Shown: one piece after another, positions 38,302 through 47,236 of the stretch | How the letters are laid out: each line of letters begins with the position of its first letter | Position numbering within the stretch: the stretch's first letter is position 1 | Source of the DNA: Synechococcus sp. MW101C3 | GTDB lineage: Bacteria; Cyanobacteriota; Cyanobacteriia; PCC-6307; Cyanobiaceae | Assembly: GCF_002252635.1 (NCBI RefSeq) | Contig: NZ_NQKX01000004.1 | Location: forward strand, 239,467 to 303,466 | Length of the DNA: 64,000 nucleotides | Reading direction: 5' to 3' | Notes under the pieces: generated by a model | What the model saw: only the letters and a program-made list of their open reading frames with translations | What the model was told of the DNA's origin: nothing | Databases searched by the model: none | Position numbers and translations under genes: made by a program

Positions 38302-38911
38302 GAACCTTAGCAAGAATAAAGACTCCATTCTTTGGGAAGCCCACGCCATGTTTCTCTTCATCGGCCAAAAACACAAGTGCATGCTCAGGTTGGTCAGATA
38401 TCCAGGCCTCGTACTTGGCAACCCAGAGAACTAGGTGAGCCTCAAGTTGAGCAAGGAACACTGCAAGCTTTCCTAAATGGCGGTGAGAAGGCGGAGCCGC
38501 CCGAAAAAAGCGGTCTGTACGCAGCCACTCAAGGAGAGATTGGTTGAGAGGGCGGAACGTGTGAACGGTAATCGCTCTTATCAACGCATGAAGCTGCCTC
38601 TCCTCCTCGTTCATTTCTGCATAGATCGCGACAAACAGCCGATCAACTCCTGGGGGTAGAGAAGATGTTTCTGGTAGTCGTCTCCTTAGCTGAGCAGCAA
38701 GGCGTTTGACAAGTTCCCGTTGAGCCGAATACGCCGCGTCTCCAGCTCGCAACAATGCGTAGAGCTCCGTCAGCCGACTCCTGCGATCTCTGGCTGTCTC
38801 ACGCACCTGGAGAATCAACTCGGCTGTCGTTTTGCCTACGAAGCCCAGAGCAGCGATGAATGCCGCAAGGAGCGCTGGAGCAGCCCAAAAAGGTTCAGTA
38901 GGAGTTGCCAC
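38291..38911 (-). CDS. Single-span membrane protein of unknown function
   Basis: 206 residues from ATG 38911. One N-terminal transmembrane helix (PALLAAFIAALGFVGKTTAELIL, about 11-33), then a cytoplasmic helical part rich in arginine and leucine that may be coiled-coil (ETARDRRSRLTELYALLRAGDAAYSAQRELVKRLAAQLRR). No catalytic motif. It is located between the RES/Xre pair and the IetAS-like pair on the same strand, typical of defence-island small membrane proteins. Confidence 0.6.
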   Translation of the reverse strand: MATPTEPFWAAPALLAAFIAALGFVGKTTAELILQVRETARDRRSRLTELYALLRAGDAAYSAQRELVKRLAAQLRRRLPETSSLPPGVDRLFVAIYAEMNEEERQLHALIRAITVHTFRPLNQSLLEWLRTDRFFRAAPPSHRHLGKLAVFLAQLEAHLVLWVAKYEAWISDQPEHALVFLADEEKHGVGFPKNGVFILAKVLGH

Positions 38912-39331
38912 GTCCGTAGACCCACGCGTATGGTGTAAGGCTAACGCTGCCCCTGAGTGGCAGGCATGGAGCGGGTGGTGGCATAGCTGAGATACTGAGG
39001 TGGCCTGTCCACTCGAGGGGCTTGTTCGAAGCGTCTTCGCATACAGACAAGATACGAGAGTTGAATTCCAAAACGATTCATTTGGTAGGACTCAGCGCAA
39101 GACGAAGTCTGATCGTGAGCGGGGATAAGTTGGAACTGTCCGGCTGTCGGACCTCGTCTGGTCGGTATCCATACGCTTCGTGAGCAGCTGCTTTGACAAT
39201 CACAAGAATCGTGTGGGTCCTGCAAATCTCGTTAATGGGAGGGCGCGACACACCTGAAAACACAGATGGAGTAGCTGAAGGCTTGTCGGCAGTTTCGGAT
39301 TTGAGATGTTGGCACAGGATCAGGATCAAGA
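38912..39331. other. Intergenic region of about 420 nt
   Basis: Low-GC spacer between the small membrane protein gene and the subtilase gene. Short frames on the minus strand look non-coding. It includes the subtilase 3' end surroundings and a GATCAGGATCAAGATCAGG repeat near 39318-39336. No RNA gene recognised. Confidence 0.4.
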
Positions 39332-41680
39332 TCAGGCTCTGACCCTAAGCCGAAGCTTGGCTTCGAGTTGGGCCTTGATTTGGGTGTAAAGCCGGGCGTT
39401 TTCATTCTCCCAGTCGCGCATGCTCACCAGCAAAGAGTAGTTTTCCTCATAATTGCAGAGGCTTTCGCCCCAAGGATGATCATTGCGGGTGACGACAACG
39501 AATAGCTTTTGCTTGCGGAGCTTGGAGTTTGCATTGAATTGGAGAAATTGCCAGAAATCAGCTTGGTTCGTCCCCTTGCTGCGCGCTTGTTGGCCGATCA
39601 GGCCGGCTTTGAATTCTGGAATTCGTTCATAGTCGTCCTGTTGAGTTGCCTTATTAAACATTGTCGTGACATAATCAAGATCTGGACCGGTGACTAGGCG
39701 AAAATCAATTCGGGTCGCCCTGTACTTCGTCCGAGTCGAACGAACAGGTGGCGTGTACGCGAGAGCGGCGGCAATTTCTCTTAATCGACGTTTGCCGCCG
39801 TTGGCAAACTCAGGCGGAAGTGGAATTTCATAGAAGTGATGCTTCTTATTCTCGATTGCCCCTTCTGCTTTCAGGGTGACCGCAAATTCTAGTGAACGGA
39901 ACAGAGCTCGCTCATCGACCTTCCCATAACCACACACCCTGCGAAACTCCTTGTTTTGATCAATCAGATCCTGACAGCGAGAAGGCATCACAGCATTGAG
40001 GCACAGCAAGGCCCGAATGAAGTTGCTATTCGCCTCAGGCTGCTCCAGCAGAACAGAAGCCGCAAGATTCGCAACCTGAGGAGCGGCCATGCTGGTTCCG
40101 TTCTTAATGGCGATCTTGGAGCCTTCCGGATTCTGCTGAGTTGAAACAACACCCAGCCCCCCTGATTGCTCTAGAAGTGAGTAACCAGCTCTTGTGTTGA
40201 TAGCCCAGTTTCCTCCATAGTTAAGAAGTTCGGGCTTGATGGCTCCATCTACTGAAGGGCCGGCGCGTGTGAAGGGGGAGGGCTGGTTAGGCTGGGCTAT
40301 AGGCAACTCAGATGGATCATGTGAATAACGCTGGCTGTTGAAGGTTTGATTATGTCTGGCTAGGCTCCCTACGGACAGAGCATTCAAAGCCGTGGCTGGC
40401 TCGATGATGCGCCATGAATCCCTCAATAAATAGTGGGGGTAGCTTTCTCTCCAACCCAAACCCTCTGGTGAATCCTCTCCGATGCAATGATTACCGGCAG
40501 AGACTATGAAAAGAATATCCAGCTCTCTTGAAAGTGTATCCAGAACCACGGAGAGCCCCTTAATGTGGCCACCCGTGTAGGGTTTACTGCTGTCGCCAAA
40601 TGAAAGATTGAAAACCTTGCAAGCATGGGTCGAATTGAAATAGCGCACGGCCTGTTCAATATGGTTTTCGATGAAGCTTGTATTGTTGCTATTGTCTTTG
40701 TCTAGGATTCGGCCGCTGAATAGGCGCAGCCTTGGAACAAAACTTCGGATGCTTAAACAGTTCTCGAAATCCCCATACAAAGCAAGACCTCCCACGTGAG
40801 TGCCATGGCCATTCTCATCATTCGCACCTTCTCCAGGGAGAAAGCTTTTTGCTTCTCCCACAGCGGCCTTCAACAAAACATGACCAGTGGCAAGCCCACT
40901 ATCGAGAACCACAACTCCTGGAGCGTGGTCGCTTGGCCCCTGAATTTCCGGGAGAGCTCCCAGATCCTGAAATATAGCAGCCCGCTCAAGACGGAAGTTT
41001 GGCGGTAAATCGACACAACGCACATCTCGATTTCGAAGCAGTAACTCCGCCTGATTCGCAGTGCAAAGCACTCGGAAAAGACTCAAAGCGGGCTGAACGA
41101 CTTTGTCCTTCTTCAAGATGGCATTATTTCTCAACCAAGTTTCGAATGCAATATCCTCCAGCGTACGCCTGTTTGGGTGATCCTCCAGGGGCCAAAGTTC
41201 AACATCCAGCAAGAATTCATCAGTCGCTGGAAGTCCCAAGGTCTTCAGAGCCCACCCTTTACGATCCTCCGGGCTCCAACCATCAAGACCTCTCAAGGCG
41301 TAAAAAACCTGCTTATACGTCACCGATTCACCCTTTGCCATGGTGGTGAGTCGCTGTTCAAAATCAGCAAGTGCCGCATCGCTGGCAAAGCCAATGACTA
41401 CGGTATCCTGCTCTTGACTAACGAATTCAATTGATGACGAAATCTTCTTGATATCATCAGGATTGAATGTCTTGTCAACAGAAAACTTGATCAGCTTGCG
41501 GTCATCAAACCCTCCCTCATCACTTGCACATTGCTCTCTGGCGCTCGTTAGGTGATCTAGCAAGCGAAGGCTGTGTGCACGAACATCGTCCGGTGCATTG
41601 ATGCGAGGAGGTGATCCAGCGCGCTTGTTAGTGACTGGAGTTTCCCGCTGCAGCGCTAGATGGGGAAAATCTTCTGCCAT
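39332..41680 (-). CDS. ietS: Subtilisin-like serine protease (IetS-like, anti-phage IetAS)
   Basis: 782 residues from ATG 41680. The S8 peptidase domain is complete: D260 (VVVLDSGLATG), H292 (NGHGTHVGGL), oxyanion N396 (VSAGN) and S529 (NGTSMAAPQVA). It has a long N-terminal part of about 250 residues without signal peptide, so it is cytoplasmic, and a C-terminal domain of about 200 residues of unknown role. It is 6 nt downstream of the AAA ATPase gene. A cytoplasmic subtilase paired with a small AAA ATPase is the IetAS defence pattern. Confidence 0.85.
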   Translation of the reverse strand: MAEDFPHLALQRETPVTNKRAGSPPRINAPDDVRAHSLRLLDHLTSAREQCASDEGGFDDRKLIKFSVDKTFNPDDIKKISSSIEFVSQEQDTVVIGFASDAALADFEQRLTTMAKGESVTYKQVFYALRGLDGWSPEDRKGWALKTLGLPATDEFLLDVELWPLEDHPNRRTLEDIAFETWLRNNAILKKDKVVQPALSLFRVLCTANQAELLLRNRDVRCVDLPPNFRLERAAIFQDLGALPEIQGPSDHAPGVVVLDSGLATGHVLLKAAVGEAKSFLPGEGANDENGHGTHVGGLALYGDFENCLSIRSFVPRLRLFSGRILDKDNSNNTSFIENHIEQAVRYFNSTHACKVFNLSFGDSSKPYTGGHIKGLSVVLDTLSRELDILFIVSAGNHCIGEDSPEGLGWRESYPHYLLRDSWRIIEPATALNALSVGSLARHNQTFNSQRYSHDPSELPIAQPNQPSPFTRAGPSVDGAIKPELLNYGGNWAINTRAGYSLLEQSGGLGVVSTQQNPEGSKIAIKNGTSMAAPQVANLAASVLLEQPEANSNFIRALLCLNAVMPSRCQDLIDQNKEFRRVCGYGKVDERALFRSLEFAVTLKAEGAIENKKHHFYEIPLPPEFANGGKRRLREIAAALAYTPPVRSTRTKYRATRIDFRLVTGPDLDYVTTMFNKATQQDDYERIPEFKAGLIGQQARSKGTNQADFWQFLQFNANSKLRKQKLFVVVTRNDHPWGESLCNYEENYSLLVSMRDWENENARLYTQIKAQLEAKLRLRVRA

Positions 41681-41686
41681 TGCCCC

Positions 41687-42682
41687 TCAGCTTCTGTTGC
41701 AGCGGACAGTGCGAGCATCTTCCCGTTTGATCGCCACCTGAAGATGGCGCTCACTGAGAAATTCCTTGCCGCTTAGCACCATGTCTTTCGCGGCACGGCG
41801 CACTACTCTCTCCACATCTGCGTGGCTCATGCCCTTGAACATACTCGCGATACGGGGATCGTCCACTTCAAACTCACGACGGAAACCCCGCAGCTTCACA
41901 CTCAGAAGGCGCCGCAATTGCTCTAGATTGGGGGACTCAAACACCAGCACTTCATCAAACCGCCGCCAAACTGCGGCGTCGAGACTACGTTCATGGTTAG
42001 TTGCCGCCACCAGCAAGCTCTTTCCCTCATAGCCGTCGAGCATTTGTAGAAAAGCATTCACCACCCGTTTCAATTCCCCATGGTCTCCCTCGTCAGCTCT
42101 TTCCTTGGCCATGGTGTCCACCTCGTCGAACAACACCACCATCGGCACAGCGGAAACAAAGTCAAAGACCTGACGGAGATTCGATGCCGTCTCTCCGAGC
42201 AGGGATGACATCACGCTGTCAATTCGCACAATGGCGAGGGTCAACCCCAACTCGCTTGCCAACACCTCGGCGGTCAGGGTCTTTCCGCAGCCAGGAGGAC
42301 CGCAAAAAAGAAGTTTATCGGCCGGATGCAAGCCATAACACTCGAGCGCATCTTTGCGATGATGCTCCTGCAAGACCTCGTCCACAAGCGATGAATTCGC
42401 GTCGGAAAGAACAACATCTTCTAGTCGCCTCACCGGCTCCTTTAGTTGCAATAATGGCAGGCCACGCTCTTTTTCCTTGGGTAATCGGTTGGCCAAGAGT
42501 GAGTGCACATTGCTTGACGAGCTCCGACGGCCGTAAAGAATTTTCTCAAGATCATTTGCCAGCAAATGATGATTCTTCTCGCGCTCTTCCTGGATAAGCT
42601 GCTCAGATACTCGATGGAAGGCATCATGATTGCCTTCTGTTCCCGTTTTAATCAGTTGCCTAAGTAGCTTCGCGGAGGCCAT
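41687..42682 (-). CDS. ietA: AAA ATPase (IetA-like, anti-phage IetAS)
   Basis: 331 residues from ATG 42682 (an in-frame reading upstream to 42736 adds 18 residues). AAA+ ATPase with Walker A GPPGCGKTL, Walker B VVLFDEVDTM, sensor-1 type LLVAATNHERSLDAAVWRRFDEVLV and a C-terminal helical lid. It precedes the subtilase gene in the same orientation, with a GAGGGG site before the next ATG. In IetAS the ATPase is thought to control the protease. It is longer and simpler than Lon or FtsH, with no membrane or protease part of its own. Confidence 0.82.
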   Translation of the reverse strand: MASAKLLRQLIKTGTEGNHDAFHRVSEQLIQEEREKNHHLLANDLEKILYGRRSSSSNVHSLLANRLPKEKERGLPLLQLKEPVRRLEDVVLSDANSSLVDEVLQEHHRKDALECYGLHPADKLLFCGPPGCGKTLTAEVLASELGLTLAIVRIDSVMSSLLGETASNLRQVFDFVSAVPMVVLFDEVDTMAKERADEGDHGELKRVVNAFLQMLDGYEGKSLLVAATNHERSLDAAVWRRFDEVLVFESPNLEQLRRLLSVKLRGFRREFEVDDPRIASMFKGMSHADVERVVRRAAKDMVLSGKEFLSERHLQVAIKREDARTVRCNRS

Positions 42683-43915
42683 GATTACTATTTCTCTCCC
42701 CAATGGGGCCATGTGCAAAAGAGACGGCCACGCCACACCGTTGTTATGATGGTAGCCGATGTAATTGGTACTAACTGGAAGGGTGTCATGCTTGGGGCCA
42801 TGACATTGTGAGGTTGTATACTGGGATTACAATAGCTCCTGATGGGCCGATTGCCAGATCTTGACAAGCCAACCATTTTAAAGGGTGTGATCTTTTCAGG
42901 ATACTAGCTCTGGCATGAGACCCCTCGCCGAGGGATGCTCCTTGCGTTCTGACCAACCTTAGTGCCCGTCGCCGGCGCCGAAATAGGTTCCCCGGAGCAA
43001 TTGTGTGAGATGGGGGTGGGTGGCGCAGATCCAGCCTGGCCAAGAAAGTCTAGGCAAGCTGGATTTGATCCTGCGAACGCTCAAGATCAGTGGCGAGCAG
43101 GGTGAATGGAACTTGCAGGGAACTGTTGTACCTCGTCCGCTGAATCTTGATGTTAGATGGCGCTCAAAGACCGTGAAGGCATCCAACAGTCAGCATGCTG
43201 GATCTTGCTCTTGCATTGTTTTGGGCAAACGCATGCTAAAGTTGGATTGGCCTGTTGGCCAAAGACTTGGTGCAAAAGCTGCGCCGAGTCTCAAGTTCAC
43301 CCTACTTGAGTGCAATCCCTCCGTATCTGTTTCCATCTTTGGAGGCCTACATATGGTGTGTGCTCAAGCCAAGCTCGATGTCATCATTCTATTTGTATTG
43401 ATGATTATTGTCTGCCAGTGGGGGAATCTTACGCATGGAGGGAAAGCCCAGAAGGGCGTTCTCGCACTAGGTAGGTGACTTGAGATGTTGAGGCAATGCT
43501 TCCAAGACGCGTAAGTTGGTGGGGGTCGCACCCCCACCCCTCCACCCATCTAGCACTTTTCATCACTTAGCAATAGAGTGCCTAATCCATATAACAGTAA
43601 TTGGGCGGTTCCTGTAATCGCCCTGATGGAAGCAGGCTTGACCGTATAACCACCCCGACCATCTGCGCCTGTAACGCCAAAAACCCTGTCACAGCAAGAG
43701 GCTTGTGAAATCCCAGTCGAGCGCGTTCCACCTTATGCGGATCCGCTAACCAAGTGTTCGGTCCGCTACTGAATGGCCATCACCCAATCCTTTTCCGCGC
43801 CTTGAACGCAACGGCGATAGGCGCATTCAGATTCACTTCCTGCCCCCACACAGGCCACCGTGTGAATCGCAACTCCGCCCCCGCTTGCACACAACTGCCA
43901 AGCGCAACGTTTAAC
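42683..43915. other. Non-coding right part of the island
   Basis: About 1.2 kb. A 157-residue plus-strand frame (43005-43478) has no family, odd composition and is doubtful. On the minus strand a fragment reads TWLADPHKVERARLGFHKPL near 43680-43750 and could be a broken gene, but no family was recognised. A very strong hairpin lies at 43518-43538. The promoter of the IetAS-like operon should be near 42690-42800. Confidence 0.4.
43518..43538. repeat. Strong GC hairpin
   Basis: GGTGGGGGT (43518-43526) and ACCCCCACC (43530-43538) form a perfect 9-bp stem with a CGC loop. It is isolated in a low-GC gene-free area; it is followed by TCCACCCATC rather than a T-run, so it is not a typical terminator. 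Could be a remnant of a mobile element end. Confidence 0.4.
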
Positions 43916-44503
43916 TTACATCCCCCAATCCCCCACGCCACCCACCACCCAAAACCTCTCCCCAAACACCCCCGTCACCATCAACGCATCCCCTACCCCC
44001 TCCAACTCCTCCGGCCCCAGGTGCATCACCACCCCCCACTGCCCGTCATCGCGCTGAGCGGGCACCGCCTCAGGGTTGGCGCCATCGCCCTCACGCGGAA
44101 TGAACACCGGCGTGGTGCCCCAATCGCCGAAGGGCACCGGCGGCAAGTGGGCGGCCTGTTCCGGTTCGCCGGCGTACACCCACACCTCCTGGCCGTCTAC
44201 CAACGGGCGGCGCTGCCGTTGGTATTCATTTGGCACGTCTTCCAGTAGATCGAGCCGCGCCAGGCCGGCGGCGTCCACGCGGTAGAGCTCGCCGTGCAGC
44301 AGCGGCGGGGGAGTAGTGGCTGAGTCGGGCGCAGGCGCGGGCACCGGCACGGCCATCGGGTAGGGGCCCAGGTTGTGCATTGCCATGCCCTGCAGGCGGG
44401 TGCGGCCCAGGGCTTCGGCGCCCACCAGCCAGTGGTGGTTGGCCTGGCCGCGCTTGAGCGTGCCGTACACGAACACCAGGTGGGTGGGGCCGGTGGCGTT
44501 CAT
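43916..44503 (-). CDS. Gamma-glutamylcyclotransferase-like protein (AIG2/GGCT fold)
   Basis: 195 residues. The BtrG/GGCT motif FVYGTLKRGQANHHWL at the N-terminus and the EVWVYAGEP region with ELYRVDAAGLARLDLLEDVP match the family; the catalytic acidic residue is probably the E or D in that stretch. The predicted activity is cyclising gamma-glutamyl amines to 5-oxoproline, or related reactions. The C-terminus has a glycine-rich tail. The ATG overlaps the Kir channel stop by 4 nt, indicating an operon. Confidence 0.82.
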   Translation of the reverse strand: MNATGPTHLVFVYGTLKRGQANHHWLVGAEALGRTRLQGMAMHNLGPYPMAVPVPAPAPDSATTPPPLLHGELYRVDAAGLARLDLLEDVPNEYQRQRRPLVDGQEVWVYAGEPEQAAHLPPVPFGDWGTTPVFIPREGDGANPEAVPAQRDDGQWGVVMHLGPEELEGVGDALMVTGVFGERFWVVGGVGDWGM

Positions 44504-45465
44504 GGGGCTGGAGCGGGGGTGGGATCGGTGGGTGGCGTGGCGGGCGGGCGCTGGCGGGTGAGGTTGAAGCGGCTGAAGTCGAGAAAGCGGTCGCCGTCGC
44601 CCTGGTCGAGCACGATGTCTTCGAAGGTCTCGTCAGGCCGCAGCTGCGACGCGGGGTAAGACATCCGCGCGAACACCGGGCTGCGCACCGTTTCGTCGAT
44701 GCCGTGGAACGACACCAGGATTTCGCCATGGCGGGCCTTCAGCTCCTCGATCTCCAGCCCCGCCAGCGGGCTGTGCTCATCGATCAGGTGCATCACCGTC
44801 CACATCAGCCGGAAGTGAAACGCATGGTTGCGCACCAGCTTGAGCGTATGCACGCGCCGCATGCGCTGCCCCTCCGTGCTGTACTCGTCCATGCCGAGGA
44901 ACACGTTCAGGTGCCCCTCCACCAGGCTGTTGTGGTGCACGTTCGCCATGCGGAAGGTGAGGCACGGCACCCCGTTCCACGGCTGCACCGTGGCGATCTC
45001 GCTGAACAGGATCTCCGCCTTGCTGCGTGAAAAGCGGGCGAACACCAGCCCGGTGGTCACCGCCGTGAAGATCAGGCTCACCAGCGCCTGCAAGGTCACC
45101 AGCAGATGCACCGTCAGCGAGCGGGGGTGCAGCACCCCATACCCGATCGTTCCGAGCGTCTGCACGCTGAAGAAAAAGGCCTCGCTGAAGCCGGCCACCG
45201 ACCCTTCCGGCACGCCGCCGATGCCGGCCGGATCCAGCAGATACAGCCCGGCGAACAGCAGATTGATCGCCAGATACCCGGCCGCGATCAGCAGCAGGAA
45301 GCCCCACCATGGGCACGACAGCATCAGCCGGTAGGGCTCGCGCCATAACGAGAAGATCTGATCGATCTCGTCGGTGCGGTACACCCCCTCTTCCCGCTGC
45401 AGGTGGATCGGCCTCAGTCGCCGGGGCCTGGCGCTGGGGCGGGAGCGTGGGCGAGAGCGGGCCAT
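44500..45465 (-). CDS. Inward-rectifier-type (Kir) potassium channel
   Basis: 321 residues from the ATG at 45465; 19 upstream in-frame residues are unlikely. N-terminal arginine-rich cytoplasmic part, TM1 (MLSCPWWGFLLLIAAGYLAIN), pore helix and selectivity filter TIGYG (K+), TM2 (VHLLVTLQALVSLIFTAVTTGLVF) and a C-terminal immunoglobulin-like cytoplasmic domain (LTFRMANVHHNSLVEGHLNVFLG; LVRNHAFHFRLMWTVMHLID). This is the bacterial KirBac layout. The gene is 4 nt coupled to the GGCT-like gene. Confidence 0.92.
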   Translation of the reverse strand: MARSRPRSRPSARPRRLRPIHLQREEGVYRTDEIDQIFSLWREPYRLMLSCPWWGFLLLIAAGYLAINLLFAGLYLLDPAGIGGVPEGSVAGFSEAFFFSVQTLGTIGYGVLHPRSLTVHLLVTLQALVSLIFTAVTTGLVFARFSRSKAEILFSEIATVQPWNGVPCLTFRMANVHHNSLVEGHLNVFLGMDEYSTEGQRMRRVHTLKLVRNHAFHFRLMWTVMHLIDEHSPLAGLEIEELKARHGEILVSFHGIDETVRSPVFARMSYPASQLRPDETFEDIVLDQGDGDRFLDFSRFNLTRQRPPATPPTDPTPAPAP

Positions 45466-45532
45466 GGTGCGGTGCGATGGCGTGCGGCAGGAGGGCGCAT
45501 GCTGTAGCCCGCCAGCGGGCAACTTTCAGGCC

Positions 45533-46030
45533 TCAGCTGTGGGGTTCGATCCCCCAGGCCTCCCGTATCACAGGATGACTGAGTTCCCAGGCATGCTCCA
45601 TCGGTTCGATCGGCGCCGTGCGGTTGCTGGGCTCCAGATCACGCGCCTGCATCACCTCGCGCAGCGCCTGGCGAAAGGCGTTGGTTTCCTGCAGCAACTG
45701 ATCCACCGCTGTGCTGCCGCCCAACGCCTGGCGCATCGGTTCATGCCCAGACGACAGCCGCAGGCTGGAGAGATGGTCGTCGATCCAGGCCCATTCATAC
45801 AGCAGCATGGCATCGCTGCAGGCGTTCAGATGCTGGCGGTAGCTGGCGATGTGTTGCTCGACGGCCCCACTCAGCGCCGGCACCTTGCCGCCTGTGGAAC
45901 CAGCCGTCAGGGGCTCAGCCGGTGCCGCCTGGCTGCGGCGATCAGCCTCGGCCCGTTCTTTGAGCCGCCCCATGATCTCGCGCAGATAGCTCAAGAGCGT
46001 TCCGGCCACTTGCCCTGCAGCGTAAGCCAT
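45533..46030 (-). CDS. Hypothetical helical protein
   Basis: 165 residues from the ATG at 46030. No known domain; composition suggests an all-helical soluble protein with an early amphipathic helix (VAGTLLSYLREIMGRLKERAEADRR) and a central Ala/Ser linker. The C-terminus ends VIREAWGIEPHS. It sits 67 nt upstream of the Kir channel gene on the same strand and 17 nt after the DCC gene. Confidence 0.6.
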   Translation of the reverse strand: MAYAAGQVAGTLLSYLREIMGRLKERAEADRRSQAAPAEPLTAGSTGGKVPALSGAVEQHIASYRQHLNACSDAMLLYEWAWIDDHLSSLRLSSGHEPMRQALGGSTAVDQLLQETNAFRQALREVMQARDLEPSNRTAPIEPMEHAWELSHPVIREAWGIEPHS

Positions 46031-46047
46031 CTGCCGCTTTCGGCCCT

Positions 46048-46440
46048 TCAGCCGGGATCCACCGGCAGCCCCTTGGCAGCTAGCGCCAGGCGGCGAGCGA
46101 GCAGCAGCGCGGGATAGAGCAGACGGGTGCGATCCGGGTTGCCGAAGATCACCTGCAACAGCCTTAACAAGCCGTCACTGGGCTCCAGTTCACTGCACAG
46201 TTTTGCCACCGCGTCAGCGCCGTGCCAGATCCGCTCTCCCTCCATCAACACGGCACCGGTTGCCAGGTTGAATCCCTGTTGCTGGAGTGCATGTCGGAGC
46301 TCCGCATCGGCGCGGCCGTCAATGATCGTGAGCTGGGGCACTCCTCCGCGCAGCTCACTTGTGCTGGCGAAATGGCGGCAGAAAGGGCAGCCGCCGTCAT
46401 ACACCAACTGCAACGCTGGAGTGTGGGGATCGGCGCTCAC
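46048..46440 (-). CDS. DCC-family thiol-disulfide oxidoreductase (DUF393)
   Basis: 130 residues from the GTG at 46440; the frame is open to 46521. Carries the DCC signature YDGGCPFCRHFAS with the CxxC pair near the start, followed by the typical DGRADAELRHAL and GADAVAKL stretches. Small thioredoxin-like fold, predicted soluble redox partner. A second DUF393 gene occurs at 51743 in this window. Confidence 0.88.
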   Translation of the reverse strand: MSADPHTPALQLVYDGGCPFCRHFASTSELRGGVPQLTIIDGRADAELRHALQQQGFNLATGAVLMEGERIWHGADAVAKLCSELEPSDGLLRLLQVIFGNPDRTRLLYPALLLARRLALAAKGLPVDPG

Positions 46441-46569
46441 TGGGCAACTTCCAACAGGTCCGATCTTAGGAAGCAGGGGAGAGCGGTCGGATTGGGCTGG
46501 CTGAAAGGAACCCTCTGGCAAGCGATTGCCTCGTGTGGCTATATTGACCTTGTCTTACACAACAACCCC

Positions 46570-46938
46570 ATGCTCACCGGATCTGATCTCCTGGCGAAAG
46601 TCAAGGAGCTTGGTGATGTCGGTAAATCCGAGCTTGTGCGTGCCGCTGGGTACGTCAGCACCAAAAAGGACGGCAGCGAGCGTCTCAACTTCACGGCCTT
46701 CTACGAAGCACTGCTGGAAGCCAAGGGCGTCAGCCTCGGTTCCGCCAGCAGCAATGGCGTTGGTCAGGGCGGGCGCAAGCTCAGCTACGTCACCAAGGTC
46801 CAGTTCAATGGCAACCTGCTGATCGGCAAGGCCTACACCGCCATCCTCGGTCTGCAGCCCGGCGATGAGTTCGAAATCAAGCTCGGCAAGAAGCAGATCC
46901 GCCTCGTGCCCGTCGGTGGCGAAGAAGCCGACGAATGA
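46570..46938 (+). CDS. cyAbrB-type transcriptional regulator
   Basis: 122 residues from ATG 46570. It has the cyanobacterial AbrB pattern: an N-terminal part starting LTGSDLLAKVKELGDVGKSELVRAAGY and a C-terminal AbrB-like DNA-binding block KVQFNGNLLIGKAYTAILGLQPGDEFEIKLGKKQIRLV. In Synechocystis cyAbrB proteins control carbon/nitrogen genes, often in competition with NtcA, so relevance to the nitrate and guanidine genes is possible but untested. The start is chosen because upstream codons include TGA-containing leader. Confidence 0.93.
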   Translation: MLTGSDLLAKVKELGDVGKSELVRAAGYVSTKKDGSERLNFTAFYEALLEAKGVSLGSASSNGVGQGGRKLSYVTKVQFNGNLLIGKAYTAILGLQPGDEFEIKLGKKQIRLVPVGGEEADE

Positions 46939-47065
46939 GCTCCAAGGGGGTGGCACAACGCCCCTGATTCCGTCGCCGCCCCTGTCGCTCCTTGCGGATC
47001 TGGTTCTAGCGCTGGCCCATGCGTTGCTTCTAGCCGCGCGTTTTTCCTTCGTCTAGATCTGCACC

Positions 47066-47106
47066 GGTTTGCTGCCACCCCTGCGCTGGTTTGCTGCCAC
47101 CCCTGC
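47066..47106. repeat. Tandem 19-bp direct repeat
   Basis: GGTTTGCTGCCACCCCTGC occurs at 47066-47084 and again at 47088-47106, a 22-bp period. It is in the intergenic space before the amidase gene (about 170 bp upstream of its start). Possibly a pair of binding sites or a slipped duplication. Confidence 0.55.
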
Positions 47107-47236
47107 CGTTCGAACCATTTCTGGCGCCCATGCCTGAAATGTCTCGGGCGGCATTTCCTTTGTTCCGGTCTGATTGCAGCCTTTGGTGCTGCAGCATCGA
47201 CACGTTGGTGTGATCTCTGGCCGGCGAGCTCTGAGG

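Noticed and set aside
43005..43478. 157-codon plus-strand frame
   Set aside because: No family, mixed composition, no ribosome site and a weak N-terminus; treated as non-coding.
45541..45560. GGGGTTCGATCCCC looks like a tRNA T-arm
   Set aside because: It falls inside the 3' end of a coding frame (ending WGIEPHS) and no acceptor, D-arm or anticodon arm fits around it.
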